In this document: positions 8,801 through 16,796 of the stretch, piece after piece
Numbering within the stretch: the first letter of the stretch is position 1
Layout: the number at the start of each line of letters is the position of its first letter
From: Massilia sp. Bi118
GTDB taxonomy: Bacteria > Pseudomonadota > Gammaproteobacteria > Burkholderiales > Burkholderiaceae_D
Direction: 5' to 3'
DNA: 64,000 bases
Assembly: GCF_918697865.1 (NCBI RefSeq)
Contig: NZ_CAKKMV010000017.1
Coordinates: 1-64,000 of the forward strand
Notes under the pieces: model-generated
What the model saw: the letters and a program-made list of their open reading frames with translations, nothing else
Database searches by the model: none
What the model was told of the DNA's origin: nothing
Program-made: the position numbers and the translations under genes

Positions 8801-9992
8801 TCTCGGCCACGTTCGTCGCCAGCACGATGCGGCGCGCATTGGTGGTCTTGAAAACGCGGTCCTGCTCCTCCACCGACAGGCGGGCGAACAGCGGCAGGAT
8901 CTCGACGTGCGGCGGATGCTGCTTGCGCAGGGCTTCGGCGCAGTCGCGGATCTCGCGCTCGCCGGGCAGGAAGACCAGCACGTCGCCCTGCCCCAGGCGG
9001 CACAGTTCATCGACGCCGTCCACGACAGCGTCGATCAGGTCGCGCTTGTCGCGCGCGGCCTGGGCCTTCGAGACCGGCTTGCCCGCATCGGACGCGCCAG
9101 CGGGGCTTGAGACCGGGTCGCGGTCGACCGGGCGGTAACGCACCTCGACCTTGTACAAACGGCCCGAGACTTCGATTACCGGTACCGGTTTCTCGGGGGT
9201 GCCGAAGTGGCGCGCGAAGCGGTCGGCGTCGATGGTCGCCGAGGTGATGATGATCTTGAGGTCCGGACGGCGCGGCAGGATCTCCTTCAGGTAGCCGAGC
9301 AGGAAGTCGATGTTCAGGCTGCGTTCGTGGGCCTCGTCGATGATGATGGTGTCGTAGGCCTTCAGCAGCGGGTCGGTCTGGGTCTCGGCCAGCAGGATAC
9401 CGTCGGTCATCAGCTTGACCCAGGCGCCCGGCTGCAGTGTGTCGTTGAAGCGAACCTTGTAGCCGACATGCTCGCCCAGCGGCGTGCCCAGCTCGAAGGC
9501 GATGCGCTTGGCGGTGGAGGATGCCGCGATACGGCGCGGCTGGGTGTGGCCGATCATGCCCTTCTCGCCGCGGCCCAGCTCCAGGCAGATCTTCGGCAGC
9601 TGGGTCGTCTTGCCGGAACCGGTTTCGCCGGAGACGATGATCACCTGGTGCTTCATCAGCGCTTCGGCGATTTCCTTGCGGCGGCCGGAGACCGGCAGGT
9701 CTTCGGGGAAGGTAATCGCCGGCAGCGGGGTGCGCATGGGCGGCTTGCGTTCGCCGCGCGGCTTCTCATTGCGATTGCCGTCGCCGGACTTGCGTTCCTG
9801 CGCCGGCTTTCCATTCTGCGGCGCGGCGGCCGGCGCACGCACCTTCGCCTGCGCGAGCGCGTTCGCCAGCGCACCCTCGCGCGCAGGCGCGCGTGGCTTG
9901 CCGCCCGCCTCCTTGCGTGGCTGGTTCGGATTGCGGTCGGGAGACGCTGCGCGCGCCGGGCTCGGCGAAGGCTTGTTACTCTGTTCAGACAT
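5832..9992 (-). CDS. hrpA: ATP-dependent RNA helicase HrpA (DEAH box)
   Basis: A 1386-residue DEAH/RHA helicase, slightly longer than E. coli HrpA (1300). Walker A GETGSGKTT lies at residues 122-130, followed by DEAH in IIIDEAHERS, the SAT motif (ITSATID) and motif VI QRAGRCGR; then the helicase-associated, OB-fold and long DUF3418 C-terminal regions. Two additions stand out: a basic, Pro/Ala-rich N-terminal tail of about 90 residues and an Ala-rich linker (roughly residues 1055-1100) inside the C-terminal part. HrpA rescues stalled ribosomes in E. coli. The start is divergent from argA across a short intergenic space. Confidence 0.95.
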   Translation of the reverse strand: MSEQSNKPSPSPARAASPDRNPNQPRKEAGGKPRAPAREGALANALAQAKVRAPAAAPQNGKPAQERKSGDGNRNEKPRGERKPPMRTPLPAITFPEDLPVSGRRKEIAEALMKHQVIIVSGETGSGKTTQLPKICLELGRGEKGMIGHTQPRRIAASSTAKRIAFELGTPLGEHVGYKVRFNDTLQPGAWVKLMTDGILLAETQTDPLLKAYDTIIIDEAHERSLNIDFLLGYLKEILPRRPDLKIIITSATIDADRFARHFGTPEKPVPVIEVSGRLYKVEVRYRPVDRDPVSSPAGASDAGKPVSKAQAARDKRDLIDAVVDGVDELCRLGQGDVLVFLPGEREIRDCAEALRKQHPPHVEILPLFARLSVEEQDRVFKTTNARRIVLATNVAETSLTVPGIRYVVDSGLARVKRYSYRNKVEQLQVESIAQSAANQRAGRCGRVADGVCIRLYEEDDFLQRPKFTDPEILRSSLASVILRMKSLHLTDVETFPFVEPPQGRAIADGYQLLQELGAVDDANELTSMGRKLAKLPLDPRVGRMILAAVDNNCLTEMLIIASALSVQDPRDRPMEYQQQADEKHKKFADEKSEFLSYIKIWRWFEQAIEHKKTNRQLQENCRENFLSQLRLREWRDVHSQLLTIVREQGWRLSEAAATYEQLHMALLTGLLGNIGYKMEDDAAYLGARGIKFNIWPGSSLGKKAGKWVMAAELVETTRLYARTLAQIQPEWVEKIGGHLLKKSWGEPRWEKRSAQVTASERATLYGIVVYSQRRINYANINPQEAREILIRDALVAGDYETRAPFFAHNHKLIREIENLEHKSRRLDVLVDDQLIAAFYDKEIPGDIVNGAGFEKWYKDASRDNPKLLFLNKEELMRHEAAGVTTELFPKTMNVTGIEMALSYHFEPGSPRDGVTLSVPLFALNQIPSARPGWLVPGMLKEKVQLLLKSLPQKLRRHCVPLPDYAAGFFERNQDPVRFGRGDLIDALIADIHQHTSARVLTTDFKLETLPAHLSMNFKVVDEHGRQLEMGRNLASLQAELGGQARQSFQRMAETTPAAVASGQARAQAAFGKPAAPASSAAAAPSAKKGAEAPAAAPANHGVSQHTNITSWTFGELPELLEINQGKLTLIGFPALVDKITHCDLEVFDDPNVAARTHRIGLRRLFALQFKDQLKFAEKNIPGLQQMGMQFMSVGSPEDLREQIVNKAIDIACLQDPLPIDAASFNKRKDEGKGRIGLLINEIARLVGQVLAEFHGMPKRLQNLPQAVAADMQGQLKELVHKRFIAETEYSQLSHFPRYLKAMNVRLEKLRTNTARDAQLMAEWQTAASQFQRTIKNQPLKNLDPRMTDFRWMLEELRVSLFAQELRTPMPVSSKRLQKVWESMLR

Positions 9993-10034
9993 TGATTTTT
10001 ACAAGGTATTTGGTGCGCAAGTCGCGCAGCCAAT

Positions 10035-10040
10035 TATAAT
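10035..10040 (+). promoter_or_regulatory. -10 box for argA; probable leaderless transcript
   Basis: A perfect TATAAT at 10035-10040 lies only 7 nt before the ATG at 10048. The expected start of transcription therefore falls on the start codon itself, and no ribosome site is visible. This is the typical geometry of a leaderless mRNA. A weak TTG-type -35 may lie near 10010. The first ATG (10039) overlaps the -10 box and so is less likely to be used. Confidence 0.55.
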
Positions 10041-10047
10041 GCGGCAA

Positions 10048-11361
10048 ATGGAAAACCCTACCCAATTCGTCCAGTGGCTGCGCTCGGTCGCGCCGTATAT
10101 TCATGCATTCGGCGGCAAGACTTTCGTCGTCGCCTTCCCCGGTGAACTCGTCGCCTCCGGCGCCCTGCCGGTGCTGGCCCAGGACCTGTCCCTGCTGGTC
10201 GGCCTCGGCATCCGCGTCGTGCTGGTGCACGGCTCGCGGCCCCAGGTCGCCGAGCAGCTCGGCCTGCGCAACGTCGAGGGACGCTTCCACAACGGCGTGC
10301 GCATCACCGACGGCGCCGCGATGGAGTGCGCGAAGGAAGCGGCCGGCGAACTGCGCCTGGACATCGAAGCGGCCTTCAGCCAGGGTTTGCCGAATACGCC
10401 GATGTCGAATGCCCACATCAGCGTCGTCTCCGGCAATTTCGTCACCGCGCGTCCGCTCGGCGTGATCGACGGCGTCGACTTCGAACTGACCGGCGTCACC
10501 CGCAAGATCGCGGCCGAGAAGATCCACCCGATCCTGCAGACCGAAGACAATATCGTGCTGCTGTCGCCGCTGGGCTTCTCGCCGACCGGCGAGGTGTTCA
10601 ACCTGACCATGGAAGACGTGGCCGCGCAGGCCGCCATCGCCCTGCATGCCGAAAAGCTCATCTTCATCACCGAAACGCCGATGATGAAGGATGCCGCCGG
10701 CGCCGAGATCCGCGAACTGTCCTCGCACCAGGCCGAAGCCGTGCTGCAGGCGGGCTTCCTGCCCTCCGACGCCTCGTTCTACCTGCAGCATGCGATCAAG
10801 GCCTGCAACAGCGGCGTCGACCGCTCCCACATCGTCCCTTACGAAATGGACGGCTCGGCCCTGCTCGAACTGTTCACCCACGATGGCGTGGGCACCATGA
10901 TCAGCCACGAGAACCTGGAAAGCCTGCGCCAGGCCACAATTGAGGACGTGGGCGGAATTATCAAGCTCATCGAACCGCTGGAAGCCGACGGCACCTTGGT
11001 CAAGCGTCCGCGCGAGCTGATCGAACGCGAAATCGACCACTTCTCCGTCATCGACCACGATGGCGTGATCTTCGGCTGCGCCGCGCTCTATCCCTTCCCG
11101 GGCGAGAAGATGGGCGAGATGGCCTGCCTGACCGTGAGCCCGGACGCCCAGACCCAGGGCGACGGCGAACGCATCCTGAAGAACATCGAGAACCGCGCGC
11201 GCGCCGCCGGCCTCACGAAACTGTTCGTGCTGACCACCCGCACCGCGCACTGGTTCAAGAAGCGCGGCTTCGTCCCGGCCACCGTCGACGACCTGCCGAA
11301 GGACCGCGCCCACATGTATAACTGGCAGCGCCGGTCGCAGATTTTCATCAAGACCTTATAA
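10048..11361 (+). CDS. argA: amino-acid N-acetyltransferase (N-acetylglutamate synthase)
   Basis: A 437-residue ArgA with the bacterial two-domain plan: an N-terminal amino acid kinase-like domain (residues about 15-280, VVLVHGSRPQV, NAHISVVSGN) that binds arginine, and a C-terminal GNAT domain (about 290-430, MACLTVSPDAQTQGDGERIL, LTTRTAHWFKKRGF) that transfers the acetyl group from acetyl-CoA to glutamate, the first step of arginine synthesis. The start at 10048 is chosen from the -10 box position; ATG 10039 is the alternative. A -10 box for yggX overlaps the stop codon. Confidence 0.95.
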   Translation: MENPTQFVQWLRSVAPYIHAFGGKTFVVAFPGELVASGALPVLAQDLSLLVGLGIRVVLVHGSRPQVAEQLGLRNVEGRFHNGVRITDGAAMECAKEAAGELRLDIEAAFSQGLPNTPMSNAHISVVSGNFVTARPLGVIDGVDFELTGVTRKIAAEKIHPILQTEDNIVLLSPLGFSPTGEVFNLTMEDVAAQAAIALHAEKLIFITETPMMKDAAGAEIRELSSHQAEAVLQAGFLPSDASFYLQHAIKACNSGVDRSHIVPYEMDGSALLELFTHDGVGTMISHENLESLRQATIEDVGGIIKLIEPLEADGTLVKRPRELIEREIDHFSVIDHDGVIFGCAALYPFPGEKMGEMACLTVSPDAQTQGDGERILKNIENRARAAGLTKLFVLTTRTAHWFKKRGFVPATVDDLPKDRAHMYNWQRRSQIFIKTL

Positions 11362-11362
11362 T
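11357..11362 (+). promoter_or_regulatory. -10 box for yggX overlapping the argA stop
   Basis: TATAAT at 11357-11362 contains the argA TAA stop. A start near 11369 gives yggX a leader of about 28 nt with the ribosome site AGGAGC at 11385-11390. Position and consensus match are seen directly; use is inferred. Confidence 0.45.
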
Positions 11363-11396
11363 CGAGGTTTTCCGATTTCGAACCAGGAGCAATAAA

Positions 11397-11669
11397 ATGG
11401 CGCGCACCGTCCACTGCATCAAACTCGACAAGGAAGCCGAAGGCCTGGACTTCCCGCCCTACCCGGGCGAACTGGGCAAGCGCATCTACGAAGGCGTGTC
11501 GAAGGAAGCCTGGCAGGGCTGGCTGAAGCACCAGACCATGCTGATCAACGAAAACCGCCTGAACATGGCCGACGCCCGCGCACGCAAGTACCTGGCGACC
11601 CAGATGGAGCGCCATTTCTTCGGTGAAGGCGCCGATGAGGCTGCCGGTTACGTGCCGCCGACCGCTTGA
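11397..11669 (+). CDS. yggX: Fe(II)-trafficking / oxidative damage protection protein YggX
   Basis: A 90-residue protein with the YggX signature: MARTVHCIKL with the conserved Cys7, EAEGLDFPPYPGELGKRI, WLKHQTMLINENRLN and the C-terminal MERHFFGEG. YggX protects Fe-S clusters and reduces Fenton damage in enterics; in E. coli it is a SoxRS target. Length is the usual one. It lies 35 nt downstream of argA but has its own -10 box. Confidence 0.96.
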   Translation: MARTVHCIKLDKEAEGLDFPPYPGELGKRIYEGVSKEAWQGWLKHQTMLINENRLNMADARARKYLATQMERHFFGEGADEAAGYVPPTA

Positions 11670-11993
11670 GTATTTTTTAGCTGTGCTTCGGGCAGCGTGT
11701 TCTGCGCTGCCCATATTTCCTGCGGTCTCCACCTTCCTGCCTTCCCTGCCGCCAATCGGCGAATCTCTTTCATTCTTTTAAGTTTCGATATCTCATCGAA
11801 TAGATCTGCGAATAGTTTTTCTTCGTAATATTTCGAATAGAACCGATACGCAACGCAAGGAATTTGTGCACTGCACATTGCGCAAGTCATCCTTTGCCCA
11901 CGATCTAAAGTGCGTCTTGTAAAGACCGGAACCGAACAGGAGCGCCGAGCGTCTGTCATGCCTGCACATGCACGTTTATCGCGAAAGGCAAAC
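11670..11993. other. AT-richer spacer before the effector module; one doubtful minus-strand ORF
   Basis: This 324-nt stretch is clearly AT-richer than the flanking core genes. It holds the stem-loop above and no firm gene. A minus-strand frame at 11648-11890 (80 codons, containing EKLFADLFDEISKLKRMKE) has protein-like charged composition, but its ribosome site touches the start codon and it overlaps yggX, so I do not call it. It may be a remnant of a mobile gene. Confidence 0.5.
11690..11712 (+). terminator. possible stem-loop terminator after yggX
   Basis: GGGCAGCG (11690-11697) pairs perfectly with CGCTGCCC (11705-11712) around a 7-nt loop. The tail (ATATTT) is only weakly U-rich, so termination is plausible but not certain. 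The hairpin marks the edge between the core gene yggX and the AT-richer island. Confidence 0.45.
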
Positions 11994-13691
11994 ATGACTG
12001 ATCCATTGCGAAGATTAAAAGATCCCGTAATCAATGAAGACGGGAGCCTGCATGTACGCACGGTTCTGACGCCGACCAGTTTGAAGACGCGCGGCCTGGT
12101 GTACAAAGGTTCTAACAAAGTTGTTCCGGTCATATTTATTCCGGGAACTATGGGAACGAATCTGCGGGTCAGGCGTGATATCTCCTTGCCACGAGGCTAT
12201 CCGCTCAAGCCCGGCGAACCGGCATGGCGGCCGCCGAACAGCGATAGCGCCGTCCTGCTTTATGCATCCGATTGGAAAAAGCGAAGCCCGAAAATGCGCC
12301 AGCTGATTCTTCATCCGGAGTATGTCGAAGTCGACGATAGCGGCGACCTGGATATTGGCTCGTGCTATCTGGAACGCAGCGTCATGCGCGAACGCGGCTG
12401 GGGAGAAATCTTCAATGGCTCCTATGGCACTTTGCTGTTCGAACTGCAGAGCCATCTGGAAATGACCTTCCAGTTCGACGCCCTGAATAAACGGCACATC
12501 CGTAGCCGCTGGAAAGAAGTCATGCAGGCAATGGAAGGCGATACGCTCAAGCGCTGGGGCGTGCGCTCGGTGGCGCCCTTGACGGAAACCGAGTTGGAGA
12601 AATATGCCGAGTACCAATATCCAATCTATGCCTGCGGTTACAACTGGCTTCGGTCTTGCGGTGAATCGGCCAATCGTCTCGAAGAGCGAATCGGAAAAAT
12701 CATCGACTGGTGGAAGAAACGGAATCATGAATGCGAGAAAGTCATTCTCGTCACGCATTCGATGGGCGGCCTCGTTGCGCGTGCCTGCGCGAAACGGATT
12801 CCCGACAAGATTCTAGGGGTGATCCACGGCGTGATGCCGGCGCTGGGCACGCCCCTGGCCTACCGCCGCCTGGCCTGCGGCACCGAATGCGACAGCCCGG
12901 TCAACGGCAAGCTCGATAACTTCAAGGCCGGCAAATTCGCGGACATTGCAGGCAGGCGGCCCGAGGATACGACGCCCGTCATGTCGGTCGCACCGGGCGC
13001 CCTTGAACTGTTGCCCAACCAGCGCTATCCGCGGCCCTGGCTGCATGCCAGCGTCGTTCATGCGCCTGCCCATGGCGAGCGCCGCGAGACGGCCATCGAT
13101 TGCCTGCATCTGCCAAACGAATCCCAACCGAATCCCTACGACCTGTATCGCGACATGAGTTCGTGGTACAGGCTGATCAACCCGGACCTGGCCAATCCCG
13201 CAAACCTGTATCGGGATGCCAAAGGCGGCGTCGTCAAGAAAATTCGCGAAGCAATCAATACCGCCGAAATATTTCATGATTGGCTGGGCGATTACTACCA
13301 TCCCACAAGCTTTGCCTATTACGGAAACGACAAGGGGCATCCGGCCTATGGCCAGATTCGATGGGTGGCGCAAGAGGCCACGGCTGGCACGAAGATTCCG
13401 ATAACGGCTGCAAATATCAAGGCGGCAAAAAATGTTGCGCAGGAATCTAATGGCGCCCGGCAGGTAAAGATTGAAGACCGGATCACCCTGTCATTTTCCG
13501 TTGAGCCACAAGAATCCGCAGGCGATGACACGGTATCGCAACAGTCCGGGGCTGCTCCTAATGGCAAGATCAAACAGCTGTTCGCCACTCAAGGCTATCG
13601 TCATCAGGAGAGTTACAAGCACCGCGACACGATCCTGTTGACCTGCTATTGCATCGTCAAAGTTGTTCAGGAACTAGGCAAGAATGGATAA
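11994..13691 (+). CDS. T6SS lipase effector-like alpha/beta hydrolase (Tle4-like candidate)
   Basis: A 565-residue alpha/beta hydrolase with PGTMGTNLR at 50-58 (oxyanion strand), YACGYNWLRS at 212-221 and the elbow VTHSMGG with Ser256 as likely nucleophile, a layout of PGAP1/LCAT-like bacterial lipases used as T6SS phospholipase effectors. There is no signal peptide, as expected of a T6SS cargo. The stop overlaps the next gene's ATG by 8 nt (13684-13691), and that gene encodes a Tli4-like immunity protein, which supports an effector role in attacking membrane phospholipids. I chose ATG 11994 (AAAGG 6-7 nt upstream); ATG 11958 is an alternative. GC is lower than in the core genes, suggesting acquisition. 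The Tle4 assignment rests mainly on the neighbour. Confidence 0.75.
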   Translation: MTDPLRRLKDPVINEDGSLHVRTVLTPTSLKTRGLVYKGSNKVVPVIFIPGTMGTNLRVRRDISLPRGYPLKPGEPAWRPPNSDSAVLLYASDWKKRSPKMRQLILHPEYVEVDDSGDLDIGSCYLERSVMRERGWGEIFNGSYGTLLFELQSHLEMTFQFDALNKRHIRSRWKEVMQAMEGDTLKRWGVRSVAPLTETELEKYAEYQYPIYACGYNWLRSCGESANRLEERIGKIIDWWKKRNHECEKVILVTHSMGGLVARACAKRIPDKILGVIHGVMPALGTPLAYRRLACGTECDSPVNGKLDNFKAGKFADIAGRRPEDTTPVMSVAPGALELLPNQRYPRPWLHASVVHAPAHGERRETAIDCLHLPNESQPNPYDLYRDMSSWYRLINPDLANPANLYRDAKGGVVKKIREAINTAEIFHDWLGDYYHPTSFAYYGNDKGHPAYGQIRWVAQEATAGTKIPITAANIKAAKNVAQESNGARQVKIEDRITLSFSVEPQESAGDDTVSQQSGAAPNGKIKQLFATQGYRHQESYKHRDTILLTCYCIVKVVQELGKNG

Positions 13692-15066
13692 GGCGCGCAA
13701 CAGGACGCTTCCGTTTATCCGTGTCCTGGCGGCACTGTACGTGCTTTACCTTATTTATGGCTTGGGAAATTCAATGATAGACCGGCATTCAGTAACAAAG
13801 CTGACGGAACAAATGAAGACAGCCTGCGTGGGCAGGTTCCTGATCGACTTGCCTGCTTCCATGGACGTTTCCTACCACGGTGTCTACGTCAACGGATTCT
13901 GGATTTCGACACAGACAGAAAGCCAGCAGGCTTTCGATGCAAGAATCCTGGCGCGGCAAACCGCAATCGAAGCGGAGCCGAACCAGCGCGGCGGAAAAAA
14001 CCTGGAAGCGGTGGAGAAGTACAGCAATAGCGGATTTGAAGGAAAAATTTTCAGATTCGGACGCGAGTTCACGAAAGGAATAGAGGATGGGAAACCCGTG
14101 GTTTGGGTCAACGTCAGAATGGAAGCCTATCTCCACCTGAACGGCGTCAGCTTCAATTTCACCACGCCGGACGGCTATGATGCCGACAAGACTGGCAATC
14201 TGCGCACGCTTCTGGACAAGCTTCGCTTCGTGCCGGCGGGAGAGTCGCCCGCTGCTGCAGGCTTCTGCTTTGGTCCCGGCATGTTCGTGGAGCCCTTGTC
14301 AGCCGACGACACCGAAGGGGTAACGATCTTTGCCGGCTTCCAGGACCACCCTGACCTCTCCCTGGCCCTCACCACACGCGCAGGCACGAAACCCGACAGA
14401 GAAGACCGCCTGGCGCGCGATACGGCAGTCGACGCAGAAATGCCACTGTGGCAAAAGCCGCTGATGGACAAGCTCAGAAAAGGCAAGCGCAGCATCAACG
14501 GCATCGAAGGCGGCGAAGTGGCGGAGCGATGGACCGAGCTGAACTTCGTGCACACCTTCGGGTTCAACTGGGAAGTGAACGGCACTGAGGACAATGTCTA
14601 CATCCCCTTCATGCAACTGGAAATGTCGACCGGCCACCCTGTGAATGCCGGCGCCCGGCCGGTGACAAGCTTCCTCGGCGAAGACGGCCTGCTCCAGCTC
14701 TGGGACAAGATCTCGTCCAGCATCCGCATACGCCCGACCGGTGCGCCGCCGAAACGCGAGCCGCCGCCAGGCCCCAAACCCGGCGACACGAGCGCGGCAG
14801 GCGACATCTGCCCCGGCACAGGCTGGTGGCAATGCCAGGACGGCGGCAACGGCGCCAGGGTCGCGGGCGGCCAGCGCCAGTTCCTGACGGCGGGCCAGCG
14901 CATGCCGCAAGCCCTGTTATCGCGGCCGCAAACGCTGTGGAACAAGCTGCGCGGCGTCCAGGCCAGCTACCGACTCGAGCAGCCGACCAGCTGGACGCTG
15001 GTCGACCGCCGCAGCCGGACACGGCTCCTGCCGGCGGTGCCGCCAGCCGACGCGGGCGCAGCCTAG
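13684..15066 (+). CDS. Tli4-like T6SS immunity protein with extra C-terminal GWWxC module
   Basis: A 460-residue protein. Residues 11-29 form one hydrophobic segment without a clear cleavage site, so an inner-membrane anchor with the bulk in the periplasm is expected. The core (about 40-350: CVGRFLIDLPASMDV, a repeated half with TEGVTIFAGFQ) resembles the Tli4 family, cognate to Tle4 lipases. A Pro-rich linker (352-368) leads to a separate C-terminal module at 376-441 with CPGTGWWQC, GGQRQF and MPQALL. The gene overlaps the effector by 8 nt. Base composition rises from AT-richer in the 5' part to strongly GC-rich in the 3' part, as if the module were a later fusion. Confidence 0.78.
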   Translation: MDKARNRTLPFIRVLAALYVLYLIYGLGNSMIDRHSVTKLTEQMKTACVGRFLIDLPASMDVSYHGVYVNGFWISTQTESQQAFDARILARQTAIEAEPNQRGGKNLEAVEKYSNSGFEGKIFRFGREFTKGIEDGKPVVWVNVRMEAYLHLNGVSFNFTTPDGYDADKTGNLRTLLDKLRFVPAGESPAAAGFCFGPGMFVEPLSADDTEGVTIFAGFQDHPDLSLALTTRAGTKPDREDRLARDTAVDAEMPLWQKPLMDKLRKGKRSINGIEGGEVAERWTELNFVHTFGFNWEVNGTEDNVYIPFMQLEMSTGHPVNAGARPVTSFLGEDGLLQLWDKISSSIRIRPTGAPPKREPPPGPKPGDTSAAGDICPGTGWWQCQDGGNGARVAGGQRQFLTAGQRMPQALLSRPQTLWNKLRGVQASYRLEQPTSWTLVDRRSRTRLLPAVPPADAGAA

Positions 15067-15079
15067 GCCGCCGTTTCGT

Positions 15080-16267
15080 CTACAACCTGCCGAAGGCCGC
15101 CAGCACGCGCATCACATCCTGCACGCCGATCTTGTCGACCCAGTCGCCATGCGCGGGCGCCGTGATCACGGTGCTGTTGGCGCGGTCGATCGGCGCCCAT
15201 TCCGGATTGTTCTGCCGCATCAGGGCGATCACCGGCACGTGCACGGCATTCGCCAGGTGCATCACGGCCGTCTCCACCGAAATGATCAGCTCGCACAAGC
15301 TCAGCACCGCCGGCAGCTGGAAGAAGTTTTCTTCGGCGCTGAACAAATGGGTCTGCTCCAGCCCGGCATCGGCGAACAGCGCGCGGGCACGCGCCAGTTC
15401 CTCGGGCACCACGTTGACGACGAAGCCGACGTCGCCCCATTCCGGCCGGCAGCGCATGGTGCGGATCAGTCCGATCACGCGCTCGAGCGGCCAGCTGCGT
15501 TCCACCGATTTCGAAAAGGCGTTGACGAACACGACCCGGGACGGCCTGCCGTCGACGCCCATGAAGCCCCAGTCGGCAAACTGCTTGTGCGCATACGCGA
15601 TCCAGCGGTCGGCGATGCGCAGCACCGGGAAGCGCGCCGCACGCGGAATCTCCATGCCGAACAGCTGGGTGAACCAGCCGGCGTAGATGTCGCTGATGTG
15701 CTGGTCCGGATGCGATGCCGGCGTGTAGGCCGGGATCGCGGCGTCCAGCTTGCGGTAGATGAGGCGCTTCGGCAGGTCCCAGGGCCGCACGCGCTTCTTC
15801 TGCCCGACCACAAAGCCGTGCGGGCTGATGCTGCGCGCCAGGCTGGCGTATTTGTGGCGCTCCAGCACAGCCAGCGAGACCACGACCGGATAGTGCTCGC
15901 GCCGCGCCTGTTCCAGCGATTCGCGGTAGAGCTGCGGGCTCCAGGTCTCGTCGTAGACTTTGTCGATGGCCGGGCACTCGGCCAGCCAGTCGTACAGCGC
16001 ATACTTCTTCAGGTGCGCCCACTCGCTGGCGCGGCTGGTGCGGCGGCGCTCGTCGACCCACAGGTGAATCTTCAGATGCGGATAGGCCCGCTTGAACGCC
16101 TGGAAGCAGCCCTGCAAATAGGTAAAGTCGCCGAGGGCCAGGTGGGCGATGAAGAGGATCTTGTCGGCCTGCCGCAGCAGCGCCGGCGCGACCAGCGGCG
16201 CGGGCATGGCCGGCGCATCGAAATGGATCGCATCGAGCCTGAGGGATTGTCCACCCGATAATTTCAT
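15080..16267 (-). CDS. glycosyltransferase family 9 (LPS heptosyltransferase-like)
   Basis: A 395-residue protein of the ADP-heptose:LPS heptosyltransferase superfamily. The N-terminal half has ILFIAHLALGDFTYLQGCFQ, where the family usually has a GD motif after the first strand; the C-terminal Rossmann half holds ISVETAVMHLANAVHVPVIAL, equivalent to the sugar-nucleotide site D/ETxxxHLA. It probably adds a heptose or related sugar to a cell-surface glycan. It stands alone rather than in a waa operon, so the acceptor is unknown. ATG 16267 has GGAG 6 nt upstream and is preferred over ATG 16282. Confidence 0.82.
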   Translation of the reverse strand: MKLSGGQSLRLDAIHFDAPAMPAPLVAPALLRQADKILFIAHLALGDFTYLQGCFQAFKRAYPHLKIHLWVDERRRTSRASEWAHLKKYALYDWLAECPAIDKVYDETWSPQLYRESLEQARREHYPVVVSLAVLERHKYASLARSISPHGFVVGQKKRVRPWDLPKRLIYRKLDAAIPAYTPASHPDQHISDIYAGWFTQLFGMEIPRAARFPVLRIADRWIAYAHKQFADWGFMGVDGRPSRVVFVNAFSKSVERSWPLERVIGLIRTMRCRPEWGDVGFVVNVVPEELARARALFADAGLEQTHLFSAEENFFQLPAVLSLCELIISVETAVMHLANAVHVPVIALMRQNNPEWAPIDRANSTVITAPAHGDWVDKIGVQDVMRVLAAFGRL

Positions 16268-16441
16268 ATTGCTCCGTTCCAAACAGAAGACGATGTGAAA
16301 ATTCTATGGGCAATGCGCAGCTCGAAATGCAAACGAACTGTAAGACTTCGTAAAGTTATGTCAAGACGCTAGGATGCTGCACCGCAAAAAACTGCGGCGC
16401 ACGCCTGGAACAGCTTGGTGAAGGGAGAAGGAGGGGAAGTT

Positions 16442-16783
16442 TTACATCTGCCGGCACTGGCGCATCTCGCAGCGCGCCATGAACACCTTGCCGTTATCGC
16501 ACTGCATGCGGTAGACCTCGACCGGCCCCTGTTCGGTGACCAGGCCGGCGCCCTGCCCGCCCGTGCAGGCTTGCTGCTTCGCCAGCTTCTCGACGGTAGC
16601 CGACGATACGCCGAGCCGGAACGGCAACGTCTGGATTGGCGTGCCGTTCGCGTCCACCGGCCCGGCAGGCTTGACCGCGACCGGCGCTGAGGCAGGCATA
16701 GGCGCGGGCGGCAGCGGCTGGTGGAACATCGCGCAGCCGCTGAGAAGTGCGGCAAGGAACATCGTGACGGGCAGACGCTGCAT
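16442..16783 (-). CDS. small lipoprotein
   Basis: A 113-residue protein with a lipoprotein signal (FLAALLSGC, Cys17) followed by a Pro/Ala-rich linker and a compact C-terminal part with four Cys (QACTGG, QCDNG, RCEMRQC), which may form disulfides in the periplasm. The gene starts 13 nt after the rpiA stop and may be co-transcribed with it. Function unknown. Confidence 0.78.
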   Translation of the reverse strand: MQRLPVTMFLAALLSGCAMFHQPLPPAPMPASAPVAVKPAGPVDANGTPIQTLPFRLGVSSATVEKLAKQQACTGGQGAGLVTEQGPVEVYRMQCDNGKVFMARCEMRQCRQM

Positions 16784-16796
16784 GCCGCTCTCCGGA

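Noticed and set aside
11648..11890. Possible 80-codon minus-strand gene in the spacer after yggX
   Set aside because: Overlaps the yggX end, ribosome site touches the start codon and no family is recognised; only its charged composition is in favour. Kept as a note in the spacer entry.
11994..15066. Possibility of a complete T6SS cluster around the lipase effector
   Set aside because: No tssA-M, clpV, vgrG or PAAR gene is seen on either side; neighbours are yggX and a GT9 gene.
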